NCBI GenBank assembly: GCA_965220345.1
Contig: OZ244822.1
Location: 496,001 to 560,000 of the forward strand
Reading direction: 5' to 3'
DNA: 64,000 bases
From: Aldehydirespirator sp965220345
GTDB lineage: Bacteria; Actinomycetota; Acidimicrobiia; Acidimicrobiales; Aldehydirespiratoraceae
Shown here: one piece after another, positions 41,321 to 50,244 of the stretch
Position numbering within the stretch: position 1 is the stretch's first letter
How the letters are laid out: each line of letters opens with the position of its first letter
Made by a program: the position numbers and the translations under genes
The notes under the pieces: generated by a model
Databases searched by the model: none
Told to the model about the DNA's origin: nothing
The model's input: only the letters and a program-made list of their open reading frames with translations

Positions 41321-41400
41321 TATGACTGCCTAGCTATGAACTGCCTAGCTCATTTATCGCGTTCAATTTTATTGGCGCTGAATTTATTCGCGTTGAATTA
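41321..41400. repeat. Two tandem repeat families after the binding-protein gene
   Basis: At 41321-41349, tatgactgcctagc is followed by tatgaactgcctagc. At 41354-41398, three 15-base units ttatcgcgttcaatt, ttattggcgctgaat, ttattcgcgttgaat lead into the stop codon of the binding-protein gene (tta at 41398). On the coding strand the CGCGATAA end of the gene is thus copied downstream. Confidence 0.88.
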
Positions 41401-42555
41401 TCGCGCGGGTGGGGCGTAGATGAGACCGCCGTCAAGCCAGCCAGCATTAGCCGAACCTTCGCGGGTGAGGCCCACCCGGACGAGGTTTCGAGAGTAGATC
41501 TCGTCGTAGTTGCCGACCTGAGCGATCACCTGCCAGAAGGCATCGGGTGCGAGACCCATCGCGGTCTGCAGTTCGCCCTCACCACCGAGCAGGCGTCCAA
41601 TCTCAGCGTCGCGCGGGCTTGCGGCCATACCTGCGACATTGGTTGAATTGACACCCTTCTCATCGGCGATGATGGTGGCGTAAACAGTCCAGTTGACCAC
41701 ATCGGCGAAACGTGACTGGTTCTGGATGTAGGTCGGACCTAAGGGCTCTTTTGAGATCGGTGTCGGCGGGAAGATCACCCAGTCTTGGTCGTCAGGCTGC
41801 TGGTTGACCTTGCGGCCGACGAGCCCTGAGCCGTCGGTCGTGATGACATCGCAAGCTCCTTCCACGAAGTTGCTGGTGACAATGTCAAAATCCTCAAAAG
41901 TGTTGAGGGTGATTTCAATACCTTCCGCTTCGGCTGCGTCGGCGATGTTCTGCTCGGTGGTAGTACCGGCATTGGTGCATACCACCGCGCCAGCTATATC
42001 AGCCACCGACGACTGGCTGCTGAAGCCATCGCTGGCACGAGCCATCAACTGCTGGCCGTCGTAGTAGGTGGTCGGGCCGAAGTCCATTCCTACGTCGCTG
42101 TCACGGCTCTGAGTCCAAGTGGTGTTGCGAATCAGCACATCCACCGTGCCGGTCTGCACAGCAGTGAAACGCTCTGCTGCGGTCAAGGGAACAAAGACCA
42201 CCGCTTCGGCATCACCAAAGAGAGCTGCGGCCACAGCTCGGCAGTAATCAGCATCAAAGCCTGTCACAGAGCCGTCGGCTTGAGTTTCAGAGAAAGCAAT
42301 AGCCGAGCCCGAGACACCGCATAAAAGCTCACCACGGTCAAGCACAGTGTCAAGCAGATCCCCGTCTTGGGTGTTTTCGATCACGTCGGCTGCGGCCGCA
42401 GTAGTGGTGACAGCTGCGGCTGTAGTTTCTGGTGCCGGTGCCTGAGTTGCGCCCTCATCACCGTCATCGTCATCGTCGCCGCATGCCGCTGCTATCAGCG
42501 AAATGCAGAACAGCGCAGCCAAGGCGCGCCATAACAAGGTCTTATTTTTGGTCAC
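41398..42555 (-). CDS. Amino-acid ABC transporter substrate-binding lipoprotein (AapJ-like)
   Basis: A 385-residue solute-binding protein. The GTG at 42555 is chosen because GGAGGG stands seven bases upstream and the protein then opens with a lipoprotein signal: ALAALFCISLIAAACGDDDD, lipobox Ala-Ala-Ala-Cys. An acidic and Thr/Ala linker follows, then a type 3 binding domain: VLDRGELLCGVSGSAIAFSE, GFDADYCRAVAAALFGDAEA, DVLIRNTTWTQSRDSDVGMD, ACDVITTDGSGLVGRK. AapJ-type proteins bind general L-amino acids. It heads the importer operon, 183 bases after ARC. Confidence 0.93.
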   Translation of the reverse strand: MTKNKTLLWRALAALFCISLIAAACGDDDDDGDEGATQAPAPETTAAAVTTTAAAADVIENTQDGDLLDTVLDRGELLCGVSGSAIAFSETQADGSVTGFDADYCRAVAAALFGDAEAVVFVPLTAAERFTAVQTGTVDVLIRNTTWTQSRDSDVGMDFGPTTYYDGQQLMARASDGFSSQSSVADIAGAVVCTNAGTTTEQNIADAAEAEGIEITLNTFEDFDIVTSNFVEGACDVITTDGSGLVGRKVNQQPDDQDWVIFPPTPISKEPLGPTYIQNQSRFADVVNWTVYATIIADEKGVNSTNVAGMAASPRDAEIGRLLGGEGELQTAMGLAPDAFWQVIAQVGNYDEIYSRNLVRVGLTREGSANAGWLDGGLIYAPPAR

Positions 42556-42708
42556 TAGTTCCCTCCGATAGATCGTTGAAGTGACACAGTGATCGTAGTC
42601 ACCAGATACGACATTTTCAAGAAACTGAGGCAACTGCGCTGCCAAGATTAAGGGGCCGAGCAGCTAGACGGCTACTAGAGACAGCAACTTTAGACGGCAA
42701 AAGGAAAC

Positions 42709-42747
42709 AGCTAGAGGTCTAGAAGTATCTACAGATATCTAGAGGTA
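42709..42747. repeat. 10-bp tandem repeat copying the 3' end of the ARC gene
   Basis: Units tctagaggta, tctacagata, tctagaagta and a partial agctagagg are spaced by ten bases. On the coding strand this is TACCTCTAGA, the last two codons and stop of ARC (Tyr-Leu-stop), repeated downstream with point changes. Confidence 0.88.
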
Positions 42748-44493
42748 TTGCCCGGTTTGCACCCGCTCAATTGAGCGACCTCCTGAAGCGAGGTCCTCGT
42801 CGTCGCTTGATACCAGCGTGCGCACAAACACGATCCGCTCACCCTTTTTGCCGGAGATCCTGGCCCAGTCGTCGGGGTTGGTGGTGTTGGGCAGATCTTC
42901 GTGCTCTTTGAACTCTTGGCGCACCGAAGAAAGCAAATCTCTGGTCATTATGCCTCGAACTCCGCCAGCGATCTCTCGCTTGATAGCCAGTTTCTTGGCG
43001 CGACGCACAACGTTTTCGATCATCGCACCCGACGAAAAATCGCGGAAATACATCACTTCTTTGTCGCCGTTGGCGTAGGTGACTTCTAGGAAACGGTTGG
43101 CATCAGCAGGCTGATACATGTCTTCGACGGTTTGTTCGATCATGCCTCGCACAGCTTTGTCGGAATCGCCGCCGCCAACGGTTTCAACCATTTCTGCTGC
43201 GATGGGCAGCGTCGGCACCAGATAACGAGCGAAGATTGATGCCGCCGCCTCAGCATCGGGACGTTCGATCTTGATCTTCACGTCAAGGCGGCCAGGACGC
43301 AGAATTGCTGGATCAATCAGATCTTCGCGGTTAGAGGCACCAATAACGATCACGTTGCGCAGCGCTTCCACGCCATCAATCTCGGCCAAGAGCTGCGGCA
43401 CGATAGTCGATTCGATGTCTGAGCTGATGCCCGAACCACGCATACGAAACAGCGACTCCATCTCGTCAAAGAAAACGATCACCGGCCAGCCCTGCTCGCT
43501 TTTCTCGCGGGCTCGCTGGAACACCAAACGAATCTGGCGCTCGGTTTCACCCACATACTTGTTCAAGAGTTCCGGGCCTTTGATGTTCAAGAAGTAGCTC
43601 CGCGCTCGTGCATCGCCGGATAGTTCAGAAACTTTCGTGGCGAGGCTGTTGGCCACGGCTTTAGCGATCAAGGTTTTGCCGCAGCCAGGTGGACCGTAGA
43701 GCAGCACTCCTTTGGGTGCTGGTAGGTCATAGTCAGCAAACAGCGCATGATGAACGAACGGCAGCTCTACGGCATCGGTGATTTGCTCGATCTGGGCATT
43801 GAGCCCGCCAACATCGTCGTAGCAGACATCAGGCACTTCCTCAAGGATCAAGTCTTCTACTTCTGGTCGAGGCAGACGCTCAATCACGAGATCACCCGAA
43901 GCATCAATCAGCACATGATCACCAGAACGCACCGGCTCGGCTGCTACCACAGCGCTCAGCTCGACTACCCGCTCTTCGTCGGCTCGTCCCAGCACCACCG
44001 CACGGTCAGAACCAGGCAGCAGCTCCTTCACGGTGGCCACTTCACCGGTACGGTCGGGCCGTCGCGCCAACACCACACTGAAAGATTCGTTGAGCGCTAC
44101 CTCTTCGCCAGCCTGCAAGCCTTCGACTAGATCGGGATGCACCGACACCCGCATTTTGCGGCCGCCGGCGCGCACGTCAACGGTGCCGTCGTCGTTGCAG
44201 CCCAGCACGGTGCCGTAACCGCTCGGCGGTTGCGTTAGCTTCTCGATCTCTTCGCGTAGCGAAGCAATGTGCTCTCGCGCTTCGCGCAACATGACAGTAA
44301 GACGTTCGTTTTGGGTGGCTGCCTGAGTGAGCCGACCCTTGGTGTCGGCAAGTCGCTCCTCAAGCAGACGCAGCCGTTTAGGGCTGTCGTTCAGCCGGCG
44401 ACGTAGCGCTGCCACCTCGTTCTCAAGTTCCGCGACGGGCTGCGGCAAACGCTCGGGATGATCCCTGAACCTGTCGTTGCCGGACTCGCTCAC
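42739..44493 (-). CDS. arc: Proteasome-associated AAA ATPase (ARC/Mpa)
   Basis: A 584-residue hexameric unfoldase that captures pupylated proteins and feeds the 20S core. A coiled coil covers about residues 18-88 (ELENEVAALRRRLND and onward), then two OB domains, then the AAA module with Walker A GPPGCGKT at 267-274, Walker B IVFFDEME near 339-346 and RPGRLDVKIKIERP. The C terminus GQYL has the penultimate Tyr used to dock in proteasome alpha pockets. The GTG start at 44493 has GAGGAGG five bases upstream (44499-44505). The ABC importer separates it from dop. Confidence 0.97.
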   Translation of the reverse strand: MSESGNDRFRDHPERLPQPVAELENEVAALRRRLNDSPKRLRLLEERLADTKGRLTQAATQNERLTVMLREAREHIASLREEIEKLTQPPSGYGTVLGCNDDGTVDVRAGGRKMRVSVHPDLVEGLQAGEEVALNESFSVVLARRPDRTGEVATVKELLPGSDRAVVLGRADEERVVELSAVVAAEPVRSGDHVLIDASGDLVIERLPRPEVEDLILEEVPDVCYDDVGGLNAQIEQITDAVELPFVHHALFADYDLPAPKGVLLYGPPGCGKTLIAKAVANSLATKVSELSGDARARSYFLNIKGPELLNKYVGETERQIRLVFQRAREKSEQGWPVIVFFDEMESLFRMRGSGISSDIESTIVPQLLAEIDGVEALRNVIVIGASNREDLIDPAILRPGRLDVKIKIERPDAEAAASIFARYLVPTLPIAAEMVETVGGGDSDKAVRGMIEQTVEDMYQPADANRFLEVTYANGDKEVMYFRDFSSGAMIENVVRRAKKLAIKREIAGGVRGIMTRDLLSSVRQEFKEHEDLPNTTNPDDWARISGKKGERIVFVRTLVSSDDEDLASGGRSIERVQTGQYL

Positions 44494-44730
44494 ATCTGCC
44501 TCCTCGGGTTGGATCGGGGTGCTCTACGACACACTAGACGGCGACAGCCGTTCAACAGCATCAAGCAGAGCATCACTCTTCAGCATCTCAGCACTGTAGG
44601 CGGCAACCTCTAACAAAATCTCTACCCAAATATTAACTGTCGATTAATTATCGGATAGTGCCACAGTCACGTTATGCTCACGGGTACTCCGTCACCGGAC
44701 GTGCGGTGAGGGTAAACCAACACAGAGAGG

Positions 44731-44736
44731 TAGCCT
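44731..44736 (+). promoter_or_regulatory. Putative -10 box of a leaderless promoter for the ferredoxin gene
   Basis: TAGCCT lies eight bases before the ATG at 44745, supporting that start over the longer open frame from 44658. The 251-base divergent gap also holds an imperfect ctcac/gtgag inverted repeat at about 44678-44710 that I cannot assign. Confidence 0.4.
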
Positions 44737-44744
44737 GCACCGAC

Positions 44745-44990
44745 ATGACCGGAATGAAGGTCTGGATTGATCAGGATTTATGCACTGGAGACGGCTTGTG
44801 CGAGGAGATCGCACCCGACGTTTTTACTCTTCTTGATGACGGTCTTGCATACGTCGTAGAGGACGGCAAGGTGTTCTCAGATCCCGGCGGACCGACCGGG
44901 CTTGCTGCCATTCCTGAAGGGCAGCTTGAGGCCGTGATTGAGTCTGCTGAAGAATGCCCCGGAGAATGCATCTTCATTGAGCCAGGCTGA
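44745..44990 (+). CDS. Small ferredoxin, probably [3Fe-4S]
   Basis: An 81-residue acidic electron carrier. DLCTGDGLCEEIAPDVFTL gives Cys-x5-Cys with Gly in place of the usual second Cys, and ESAEECPGECIFIE gives the Cys-Pro of the third ligand. This pattern is typical of single-cluster [3Fe-4S] ferredoxins that feed cytochromes P450 or oxygenases. An extra Cys follows in CPGEC. It is divergent from ARC; a ferredoxin at this place may be only a neighbour. Confidence 0.85.
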   Translation: MTGMKVWIDQDLCTGDGLCEEIAPDVFTLLDDGLAYVVEDGKVFSDPGGPTGLAAIPEGQLEAVIESAEECPGECIFIEPG

Positions 44991-44996
44991 TCCTCA

Positions 44997-45020
44997 ATAA
45001 GCGCTTCCGATAAGCGCTTC
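44997..45020. repeat. 13-bp tandem repeat between convergent stops
   Basis: ataagcgcttc occurs at 44997-45007 and 45010-45020. The second copy runs into the stop codon of the protease gene (tca, 45019-45021). The core aagcgctt is itself a palindrome. Confidence 0.8.
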
Positions 45021-45993
45021 AGCTGCAAGCAGGCGGAGCCACCGGCTCGTCGAGATCACTGGAATCAAGTAGTTCCTGCACTGCGCCTGATCTAGTGGCG
45101 TAGGCCACTCCGCCGCTGCCTCGGCGTGAAGCACCCCAGGCGACACCAACAACCACAATCTGATTGTCATATAGCTTGGTGTCAAGTTTGTCCAGTTTGT
45201 CGTGTCGCTCAGCAGCCACAGTTTGTGCAGAAAGAGTTTGTGCATCGACAGCTAGAGCGGCTCCAGAATCGCCGAGTTCGGTATCGGCGGCTAGCAGCCA
45301 CGAAGGACGGCGTATCCGATCTCCGCCACCTACTGGATCGGTCAGCACCGTAACTGGGCGATCAATACGAAACGGTGTGGGATCGGGTTCGCTTTCACTC
45401 TCCCAAGCCAGCACTGCACCGACGGTGCCATCAGGCACGGCTTCGCTCAGCGGCAACGGTTTGAGTTGTGCATCAGGAACTCGCAGCACCGAAAGATCAT
45501 TCACCAGGTCCACTGCCACCAACTGCGCTGGCAGAACCCGACCATCGGCGAGTTCCACAGTTGGCTCACTCATTCCGGTCATCAGATGAGCGATACTCAC
45601 TACTAGGTCTCCGTCAGCTACTGCGAAACCGCTGGCTTCACGAACAACACCGCGACACGCTGCACCCGACACCCGCACTGAGGATGCCACAGCTTCGGCT
45701 AGTTCCTCATCTGAGAAGCCGTGATTATCGGGTGCTGGACCTGGGTCGGGGGTATCACCCAGAGGCGGTCGTGTTACCGTCGGCGGGGCTGGCGCATTGA
45801 TGGGGTGGTCATCAACATTGGAGGTTGCGCCAGCGACACTGTCCGCAGCACCGCGGCTGTTGTCGGTAACGCTGGCAGAGTTGTTGCTGGAATCAGAGTC
45901 GTCAAACAAGCGCAGCAACAAGAAACCCGCTACCGCAACCGCGGCACCCGCACCTAGCCAAACTGCGCTCAGGCCGACTTGTCGCCAGTTCAC
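45019..45993 (-). CDS. Membrane-anchored trypsin-like serine protease
   Basis: A 324-residue protein. One helix at about residues 11-29 is followed by a Ser/Asn/Pro-rich linker and a protease domain. The catalytic triad can be read as His in VVSIAHLMTG, Asp in DLVNDLSVLRV and Ser in ELGDSGAALAVD. The surrounding sequence (GFAVADGDLVVSIAH) fits the trypsin-like group that includes mycobacterial MarP. It probably works outside the membrane. The GTG start overlaps the trmI stop (GTGA). Confidence 0.82.
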   Translation of the reverse strand: MNWRQVGLSAVWLGAGAAVAVAGFLLLRLFDDSDSSNNSASVTDNSRGAADSVAGATSNVDDHPINAPAPPTVTRPPLGDTPDPGPAPDNHGFSDEELAEAVASSVRVSGAACRGVVREASGFAVADGDLVVSIAHLMTGMSEPTVELADGRVLPAQLVAVDLVNDLSVLRVPDAQLKPLPLSEAVPDGTVGAVLAWESESEPDPTPFRIDRPVTVLTDPVGGGDRIRRPSWLLAADTELGDSGAALAVDAQTLSAQTVAAERHDKLDKLDTKLYDNQIVVVGVAWGASRRGSGGVAYATRSGAVQELLDSSDLDEPVAPPACS

Positions 45994-46766
45994 GACACAC
46001 AGAGACGGCTGGTTGTCAAAAAGCCGGTGTGCGCCACCATGCGATGATCAGGACGCACCGCTTCCCCCGAAACATGCCAGCCGCGCATCAACACCTCCAC
46101 AGTGGAGTGAAGCTCAAAAGGCGAATCTTCGAGTGCTTCTCGCAGGTGTTTCACTTGCGTGATGCTTGGTGTGTAGGCCAAGAAGATCCCCCCGCTACGC
46201 AGCGCTTTTGCGCTGTGAGCCACAACCCGCCACGGCTCCGGAAGATCCAGCACCACACGGTCAAGAGCGGATTCGTCGATGCCTTCATAGATGTCGCGCA
46301 CTTCGGTGTGGTAACGCTGCAAAGCTTCAGAACCGCAGAACCGGGCAACGTTGGCTCTGGCAATCGCCAGAAAATCTTCGCGACGTTCATAGCCGGTTAC
46401 CACCGCACCAGCACGTAGCAGAGCCATCGACAAAGCCCCCGAGCCGGTCCCAGCTTCCAGCACTCGTGCCCCAGGATAAATATCGGCCCAGGTCAAGATC
46501 GCTGCACTGTCTTTGGGGTAAACAACCTGAGCACCCCGCGGCATCTTCAGCACTGCGTCAGCTTGTGTGGGACGCAACGCCAAAAAGCCAGCACCGCGTC
46601 CTGAGCGCAGTCTGGTGCCTTCAGACGCGCCGATGATTTCGTCGTGGGAGATCATGCCAGCATGAGTGTGAAACTCGCCGCCTGATGTCAGATCAAACAG
46701 ATAGCGGCGCCCTTTGCGGTCTATCAACAGCACCGGCTCGCCTTCGCGCAAAACGCCGGAGTTCAT
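45990..46766 (-). CDS. trmI: tRNA (adenine-58-N1)-methyltransferase
   Basis: A 258-residue class I methyltransferase making m1A58 in the T-loop of tRNA with SAM. A small N-terminal beta domain (GEPVLLIDRKGRRYLFDL) precedes the catalytic domain: VYPKDSAAILTWADIYPGAR, VLEAGTGSGALSMALLRAG, and VVLDLPEPWRVVAHSAKAL with the family DxPEPW motif. It is also close to the ARC gene in mycobacteria. Its ATG overlaps nothing upstream except the small gene at 46763 (ATGA). Confidence 0.94.
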   Translation of the reverse strand: MNSGVLREGEPVLLIDRKGRRYLFDLTSGGEFHTHAGMISHDEIIGASEGTRLRSGRGAGFLALRPTQADAVLKMPRGAQVVYPKDSAAILTWADIYPGARVLEAGTGSGALSMALLRAGAVVTGYERREDFLAIARANVARFCGSEALQRYHTEVRDIYEGIDESALDRVVLDLPEPWRVVAHSAKALRSGGIFLAYTPSITQVKHLREALEDSPFELHSTVEVLMRGWHVSGEAVRPDHRMVAHTGFLTTSRLCVS

Positions 46767-46981
46767 TTATCAACGTTGCGAATCGAGATTCCCTCGCCTG
46801 GATCAACCTGCTCAGACAGCATCGTCTCGTTTGGATCAGGTCTAGTCACTCGACGCGCCAGCTTCACAGCGCCACGAGCCACGAACACAGCAAACCAGAC
46901 CCTAGAGCTGCCCAGAAGACCGCGACGTGTCGCCTGACGAGCAACCCATGAGCCCAGAGGTCGAGCCAGCGGCAGCGCCAC
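46763..46981 (-). CDS. Small basic protein, unknown function
   Basis: A 72-residue protein I do not recognise. It is rich in Arg and aromatic residues in its first half (LGSWVARQATRRGLLGSSRV, WFAVFVARGAVKLARRV), which could form an amphipathic membrane-binding helix, and acidic toward the end. It overlaps the trmI ATG by four bases and follows the next small gene by three, so it is likely translated in the same chain. Confidence 0.6.
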   Translation of the reverse strand: MALPLARPLGSWVARQATRRGLLGSSRVWFAVFVARGAVKLARRVTRPDPNETMLSEQVDPGEGISIRNVDK

Positions 46982-46984
46982 CGT

Positions 46985-47236
46985 CTAGAACCGCCTAACT
47001 TCCACCACCGTGCGACGTAGCCGTCCGGCTCGGCGACCGAAAACGTAGGCCAAGGTGATCAGCACGGCTGCACCTGCGGCTGCACCGTAGGCGACCCTCA
47101 CCAGTAACGGCGGTGTTTCGCGATCAATGTCGGCTTGCAGGTCACGGAAAGCGCTTTCGAGCGTGTCCCGGCTGATCCGCTCGCCGTCGTCAGCTGCGCT
47201 TGTGTTTTCGGATTTTTTGGATTTGGTGTTGCTCAT
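46985..47236 (-). CDS. Small single-pass membrane protein, unknown function
   Basis: An 83-residue protein. The N-terminal half is hydrophilic (SNTKSKKSENTSAADDGERI, then TLESAFRDLQADIDRE), followed by one helix VAYGAAAGAAVLITLAYVFG and an Arg-rich end GRRAGRLRRTVVEVRRF. The positive tail suggests the C terminus faces the cytoplasm. It is seven bases after the holin-like gene and three before the next. Confidence 0.65.
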   Translation of the reverse strand: MSNTKSKKSENTSAADDGERISRDTLESAFRDLQADIDRETPPLLVRVAYGAAAGAAVLITLAYVFGRRAGRLRRTVVEVRRF

Positions 47237-47243
47237 GCCTTCC

Positions 47244-47543
47244 TCACCCGAGCCCTCGCTTGGACACCTGACGCAAAAGCAATGCGATCACACCAGCTAG
47301 TGCCACCACCGTCAGCAGATAAGGAATCCATGAAAGATTGCCAGTAAAAACGCTGCCGGTCTCGGTTTGTAGCGCTCGCAGCATCGCCAGCATCAAAAGC
47401 ACTAAACCGACCATCAGCACCAGGCTTCCCGCCAGTCCCATGCCCAGCCAGCGCAGGGCACCCTGCAAAGGCCCTAGCAGCTCTTGGCGTGCGTAACGCT
47501 TGAGAAGATCAACGACTTCACTCACACCTAGCTTGCGTGCCAA
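47244..47543 (-). CDS. Small two-helix membrane protein, Holin-X/DUF1469-like
   Basis: A 99-residue protein with a short amphipathic start (VSEVVDLLKRYARQELLGPL) and two helices, about residues 32-58 and 72-92 (WIPYLLTVVALAGVIALLLR). This layout resembles the actinobacterial holin-superfamily III/DUF1469 proteins, whose role is unclear. The start is a TTG at 47543, supported by GGGAGG six bases upstream (47550-47555). Confidence 0.65.
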   Translation of the reverse strand: MARKLGVSEVVDLLKRYARQELLGPLQGALRWLGMGLAGSLVLMVGLVLLMLAMLRALQTETGSVFTGNLSWIPYLLTVVALAGVIALLLRQVSKRGLG

Positions 47544-47582
47544 TGGATCCTCCCAGTTTGAAGTCGATTTGCGTTGTCGTTA

Positions 47583-47646
47583 TCCAGTGTTGCCGACACC
47601 CAATGTTGCCGACACCCAGTGTTGTCGACATCTAGTGTTGTCGGCG
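47583..47646. repeat. 16-bp tandem repeat, four units, in the gap before the holin-like gene
   Basis: tccagtgttgccgaca, cccaatgttgccgaca, cccagtgttgtcgaca and tctagtgttgtcggcg run head to tail in the 150-base gap between the LON-domain gene and the holin-like gene. The period is not a multiple of three, and no gene crosses it. Confidence 0.93.
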
Positions 47647-47693
47647 CTGTCTGGCGCTGCAAGCTGTTCAGCGCTGAGACTTGCCTACAAATA

Positions 47694-48419
47694 CTAGCCG
47701 ACACCTAATTCGATTCGAGCTTGGAGAAACTCCACAGAGTCGGCCACCACACTGAAAGCAATCTCAAGGCGACTAGCGGCATCGGGGGTTCGCAGCACTT
47801 TGTAGCGATCCAGCGAACCCACTGGAGCGAGCGCTACGGCACGGTAGGAGGCAATTGCCGGATCGGTACCGAGGTCAACCTCAAGGTCATCAAGCAGTTC
47901 GGCGGGTGGCGTGAAACCCAGTTCAAGGCTGATAGCAAGGCTTCGTGCTTGGCGCACCAGATCAGTGAGTTCGCTGAGCGTCTCTTCGGTGCTGCGATTT
48001 GATCCGCTAGCGGCAGTGTCGCTAGCGGCAGTGTCACTATCAGGTTGATCAGGCCAATGCTCGGTGATGGCACGCGGATAGGGATCATCCGGCAACCAGC
48101 GCAGCACTCTGATGCGTCGCACCCCTACCGTCATAAGCAGCATCCGCGCGTCGGGCAAAGTCTTGGCTTCGACTACCTGCGCCATGGTGCCCACTTCGCT
48201 GCGTGTCTCACCGCCACCTGTCTCGCGTCCGCGTTCGATCAGAACCACGCCCATTTCTCGGTCAGATGCGAGCACGGTGTCAAGCATGGCCACATAACGC
48301 GGCTCAAAGATGTGCAACGGCAACGGCTCTGAGGGCAGCAGCACTGTCGACAACGGGAACATCGGCGTGACGGAAGCTTCGTTTATTTCTGGCTCGCTGT
48401 TCACTGATGAATTGTTCAC
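47694..48419 (-). CDS. LON-substrate-binding-domain protein
   Basis: A 241-residue protein with the stand-alone N-terminal domain of Lon: TPMFPLSTVLLPSEPLPLHI, FEPRYVAMLDTVLASDREMG, VGTMAQVVEAKTLPDARMLL and TVGVRRIRVLRWLPDDPYPR. There is no ATPase or protease part, which is usual for this bacterial family; the role is unknown, perhaps substrate handling. A short ASDTAASG repeat is at about residue 133. Its start overlaps the stop of the DD-peptidase gene by four bases. Confidence 0.9.
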   Translation of the reverse strand: MNNSSVNSEPEINEASVTPMFPLSTVLLPSEPLPLHIFEPRYVAMLDTVLASDREMGVVLIERGRETGGGETRSEVGTMAQVVEAKTLPDARMLLMTVGVRRIRVLRWLPDDPYPRAITEHWPDQPDSDTAASDTAASGSNRSTEETLSELTDLVRQARSLAISLELGFTPPAELLDDLEVDLGTDPAIASYRAVALAPVGSLDRYKVLRTPDAASRLEIAFSVVADSVEFLQARIELGVG

Positions 48420-50116
48420 TGTTCTTCGCCTGAGCCGTCGCTGCCAGCATCCGCGCCTGTATTGGCCGTTGAAACAAGCGCTGGCAGGGGATGCAGAGCT
48501 GTGTCAGCCGAAGAGGGTCCGTATGGATGACCCTCAGCCACTGCGATCAGGCTTCGCTGCAGCACATTGCAGACACCCAAATCAAAGATCAGGTCTTGAC
48601 GGTTGGAGATCAACGCAAAAGTCAAAACGTCACCGTTACGAGCCACGGTCACTCCCGCAAGCGCAGAAACGTCATTAAGTGTTCCAGTTTTGGCCCAGAC
48701 CCGCACGTTGGTATCAATGCCTAAGCCACCGAGATCACCTATTCCTTCGCTTGAGTCGCTCGCTACCTCACCTGCTGATAACTCAGCAGAATCACTGGAA
48801 TCAGAATCACTGGAACTGGAAGCTTCGCAGTCTCGCAACGTGCCGCTTTCACCGACCACCGCTAAGCCTTCCACTAGTGGTGAGTTGGGTCCAGCGGTAA
48901 GTAACAGTCGGGCTACTAGGTCACAGCTCAGCCGGTTGTGTATCGAAAGTCCCGAACCGTCGGAGATGAGCATTCCAGGGCTCGAAACATTGAGCCGCCT
49001 CTGCAAGAGTTCTGTCACATCACTCACTGCATTGGCACGAGCCGACCCTGAGAAGCGTCTGCCTATGTCTTTGAGCAGCATCTCCGCAGTGGTGTTGTCC
49101 GAATCACTCAGCATCCGGGTCACGATCTCAGCCAGCGGTGGTGACTCGACAACACCCAGAGAATAAAGCTCATCGCGCGCTGGTGCGGCAGCTTTGCCAG
49201 CGGGAGCTGTAACGAACACGTTGCGACCAGACAGCAGGCCGTCAAAAACCTGCGCGGCATGAAGTGCGGGATCATCGGCTCTCTGGTTTCGGCGACGACT
49301 CACGAAATCAGTGGAAGCCGGGAATGACACATATCCGTCGTTCAGCAGCAGAGCCGATAGCGGGCCAACCTGGTTGCTGGTCACATAGGACTGTTTCCAG
49401 ATCGGCTCGCCGCCGGGCTGCAAGAACTGACTCGTGTAGTCGCGTTCCGCCTCAGGGAAGCGAGTCTCGTCAGCCAGGATGGCACCGTCAACTCTGGTGA
49501 TCCCCAGGTTGCGTAGCCGCGCCACGGCTTGATCCGCTAGCAGCGTGAAGTCGGTGTGAGTCCGGTCGTCGTCAAAGCGCAGGATGTAAGAGGGGGTCGA
49601 TAACACTGGATCTCCGCGACCCACCAAAAATATGTCACCGGTGAGGATTCCACCTTCGGCAGCGTTCAGATCCGAAAAACGCACGAAAGCTTCTGTCGTG
49701 AATGTGGCATCTGGGCCAGCCGTCTCAAGAATCACCGCGGCGGTAACGATCTTCATCAATGATGCTGGCACCAGCGGTTCGTCAGCCTGCCTTCGCAGCA
49801 CTGGTTCGCCGTTGCGGTACATCGCTACGCAGGTCTGCGACGGAGCTACGGGCATTTCTGCTACGGCCCTGAGCTGCTCAAGAAGGCGAGCCTCCGTGAC
49901 AGGATCCGATAACCAGCCCGGCGTGCGACGCACGCTCAACAGCGGTGTTCGCACTACCTTGTCGGGCTGGCCATTATCAGCTACCCAGCCTGGGGCAGAG
50001 TCGGAGTCGATACGCGTCGCTTGGATGTATGAACCCACTGCGGTGCTGGCCAACGCAGCCAGCAACACCGACACCAGAACTCGTCGCATTGTTGTCATCG
50101 TAGGCCGTTGAGGCAC
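48416..50116 (-). CDS. dacB: D-alanyl-D-alanine carboxypeptidase/endopeptidase, PBP4 type
   Basis: A 566-residue peptidoglycan hydrolase exported by an N-terminal signal (RRVLVSVLLAALASTAVGSY). Penicillin-binding motifs: Ser-x2-Lys in PASLMKIVTAAV, the Ser-x-Asn equivalent as SDGSGLSIHNR, and Lys-Thr-Gly in WAKTGTLNDVSALAG. It trims stem peptides or opens cross-links. A Ser/Asp-rich insertion (ASSSSDSDSSDSAELSAGE) lies before the KTG motif. The start is uncertain: GTG at 50116, or ATG at 50098 or 50089. Confidence 0.92.
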   Translation of the reverse strand: MPQRPTMTTMRRVLVSVLLAALASTAVGSYIQATRIDSDSAPGWVADNGQPDKVVRTPLLSVRRTPGWLSDPVTEARLLEQLRAVAEMPVAPSQTCVAMYRNGEPVLRRQADEPLVPASLMKIVTAAVILETAGPDATFTTEAFVRFSDLNAAEGGILTGDIFLVGRGDPVLSTPSYILRFDDDRTHTDFTLLADQAVARLRNLGITRVDGAILADETRFPEAERDYTSQFLQPGGEPIWKQSYVTSNQVGPLSALLLNDGYVSFPASTDFVSRRRNQRADDPALHAAQVFDGLLSGRNVFVTAPAGKAAAPARDELYSLGVVESPPLAEIVTRMLSDSDNTTAEMLLKDIGRRFSGSARANAVSDVTELLQRRLNVSSPGMLISDGSGLSIHNRLSCDLVARLLLTAGPNSPLVEGLAVVGESGTLRDCEASSSSDSDSSDSAELSAGEVASDSSEGIGDLGGLGIDTNVRVWAKTGTLNDVSALAGVTVARNGDVLTFALISNRQDLIFDLGVCNVLQRSLIAVAEGHPYGPSSADTALHPLPALVSTANTGADAGSDGSGEEQ

Positions 50117-50244
50117 CTGCTCAGGCTGAACACCGAAGTTTGCGAGCAGTTCAACGGCAACAACGGCACTCTCTCAGCTAGCGTCAGAGAACAACATTGC
50201 GTTGTCGCGCAGCCGACCATCACAGCATCACTAGGAGCATATTC

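Noticed and set aside
44678..44710. Inverted repeat ctcac...gtgag before the ferredoxin gene as an operator
   Set aside because: Only five bases pair cleanly and the rest is imperfect; not enough to call.
47583..47646. CRISPR array at the 16-bp repeats
   Set aside because: The units are contiguous with no unique spacers and no cas gene is nearby.
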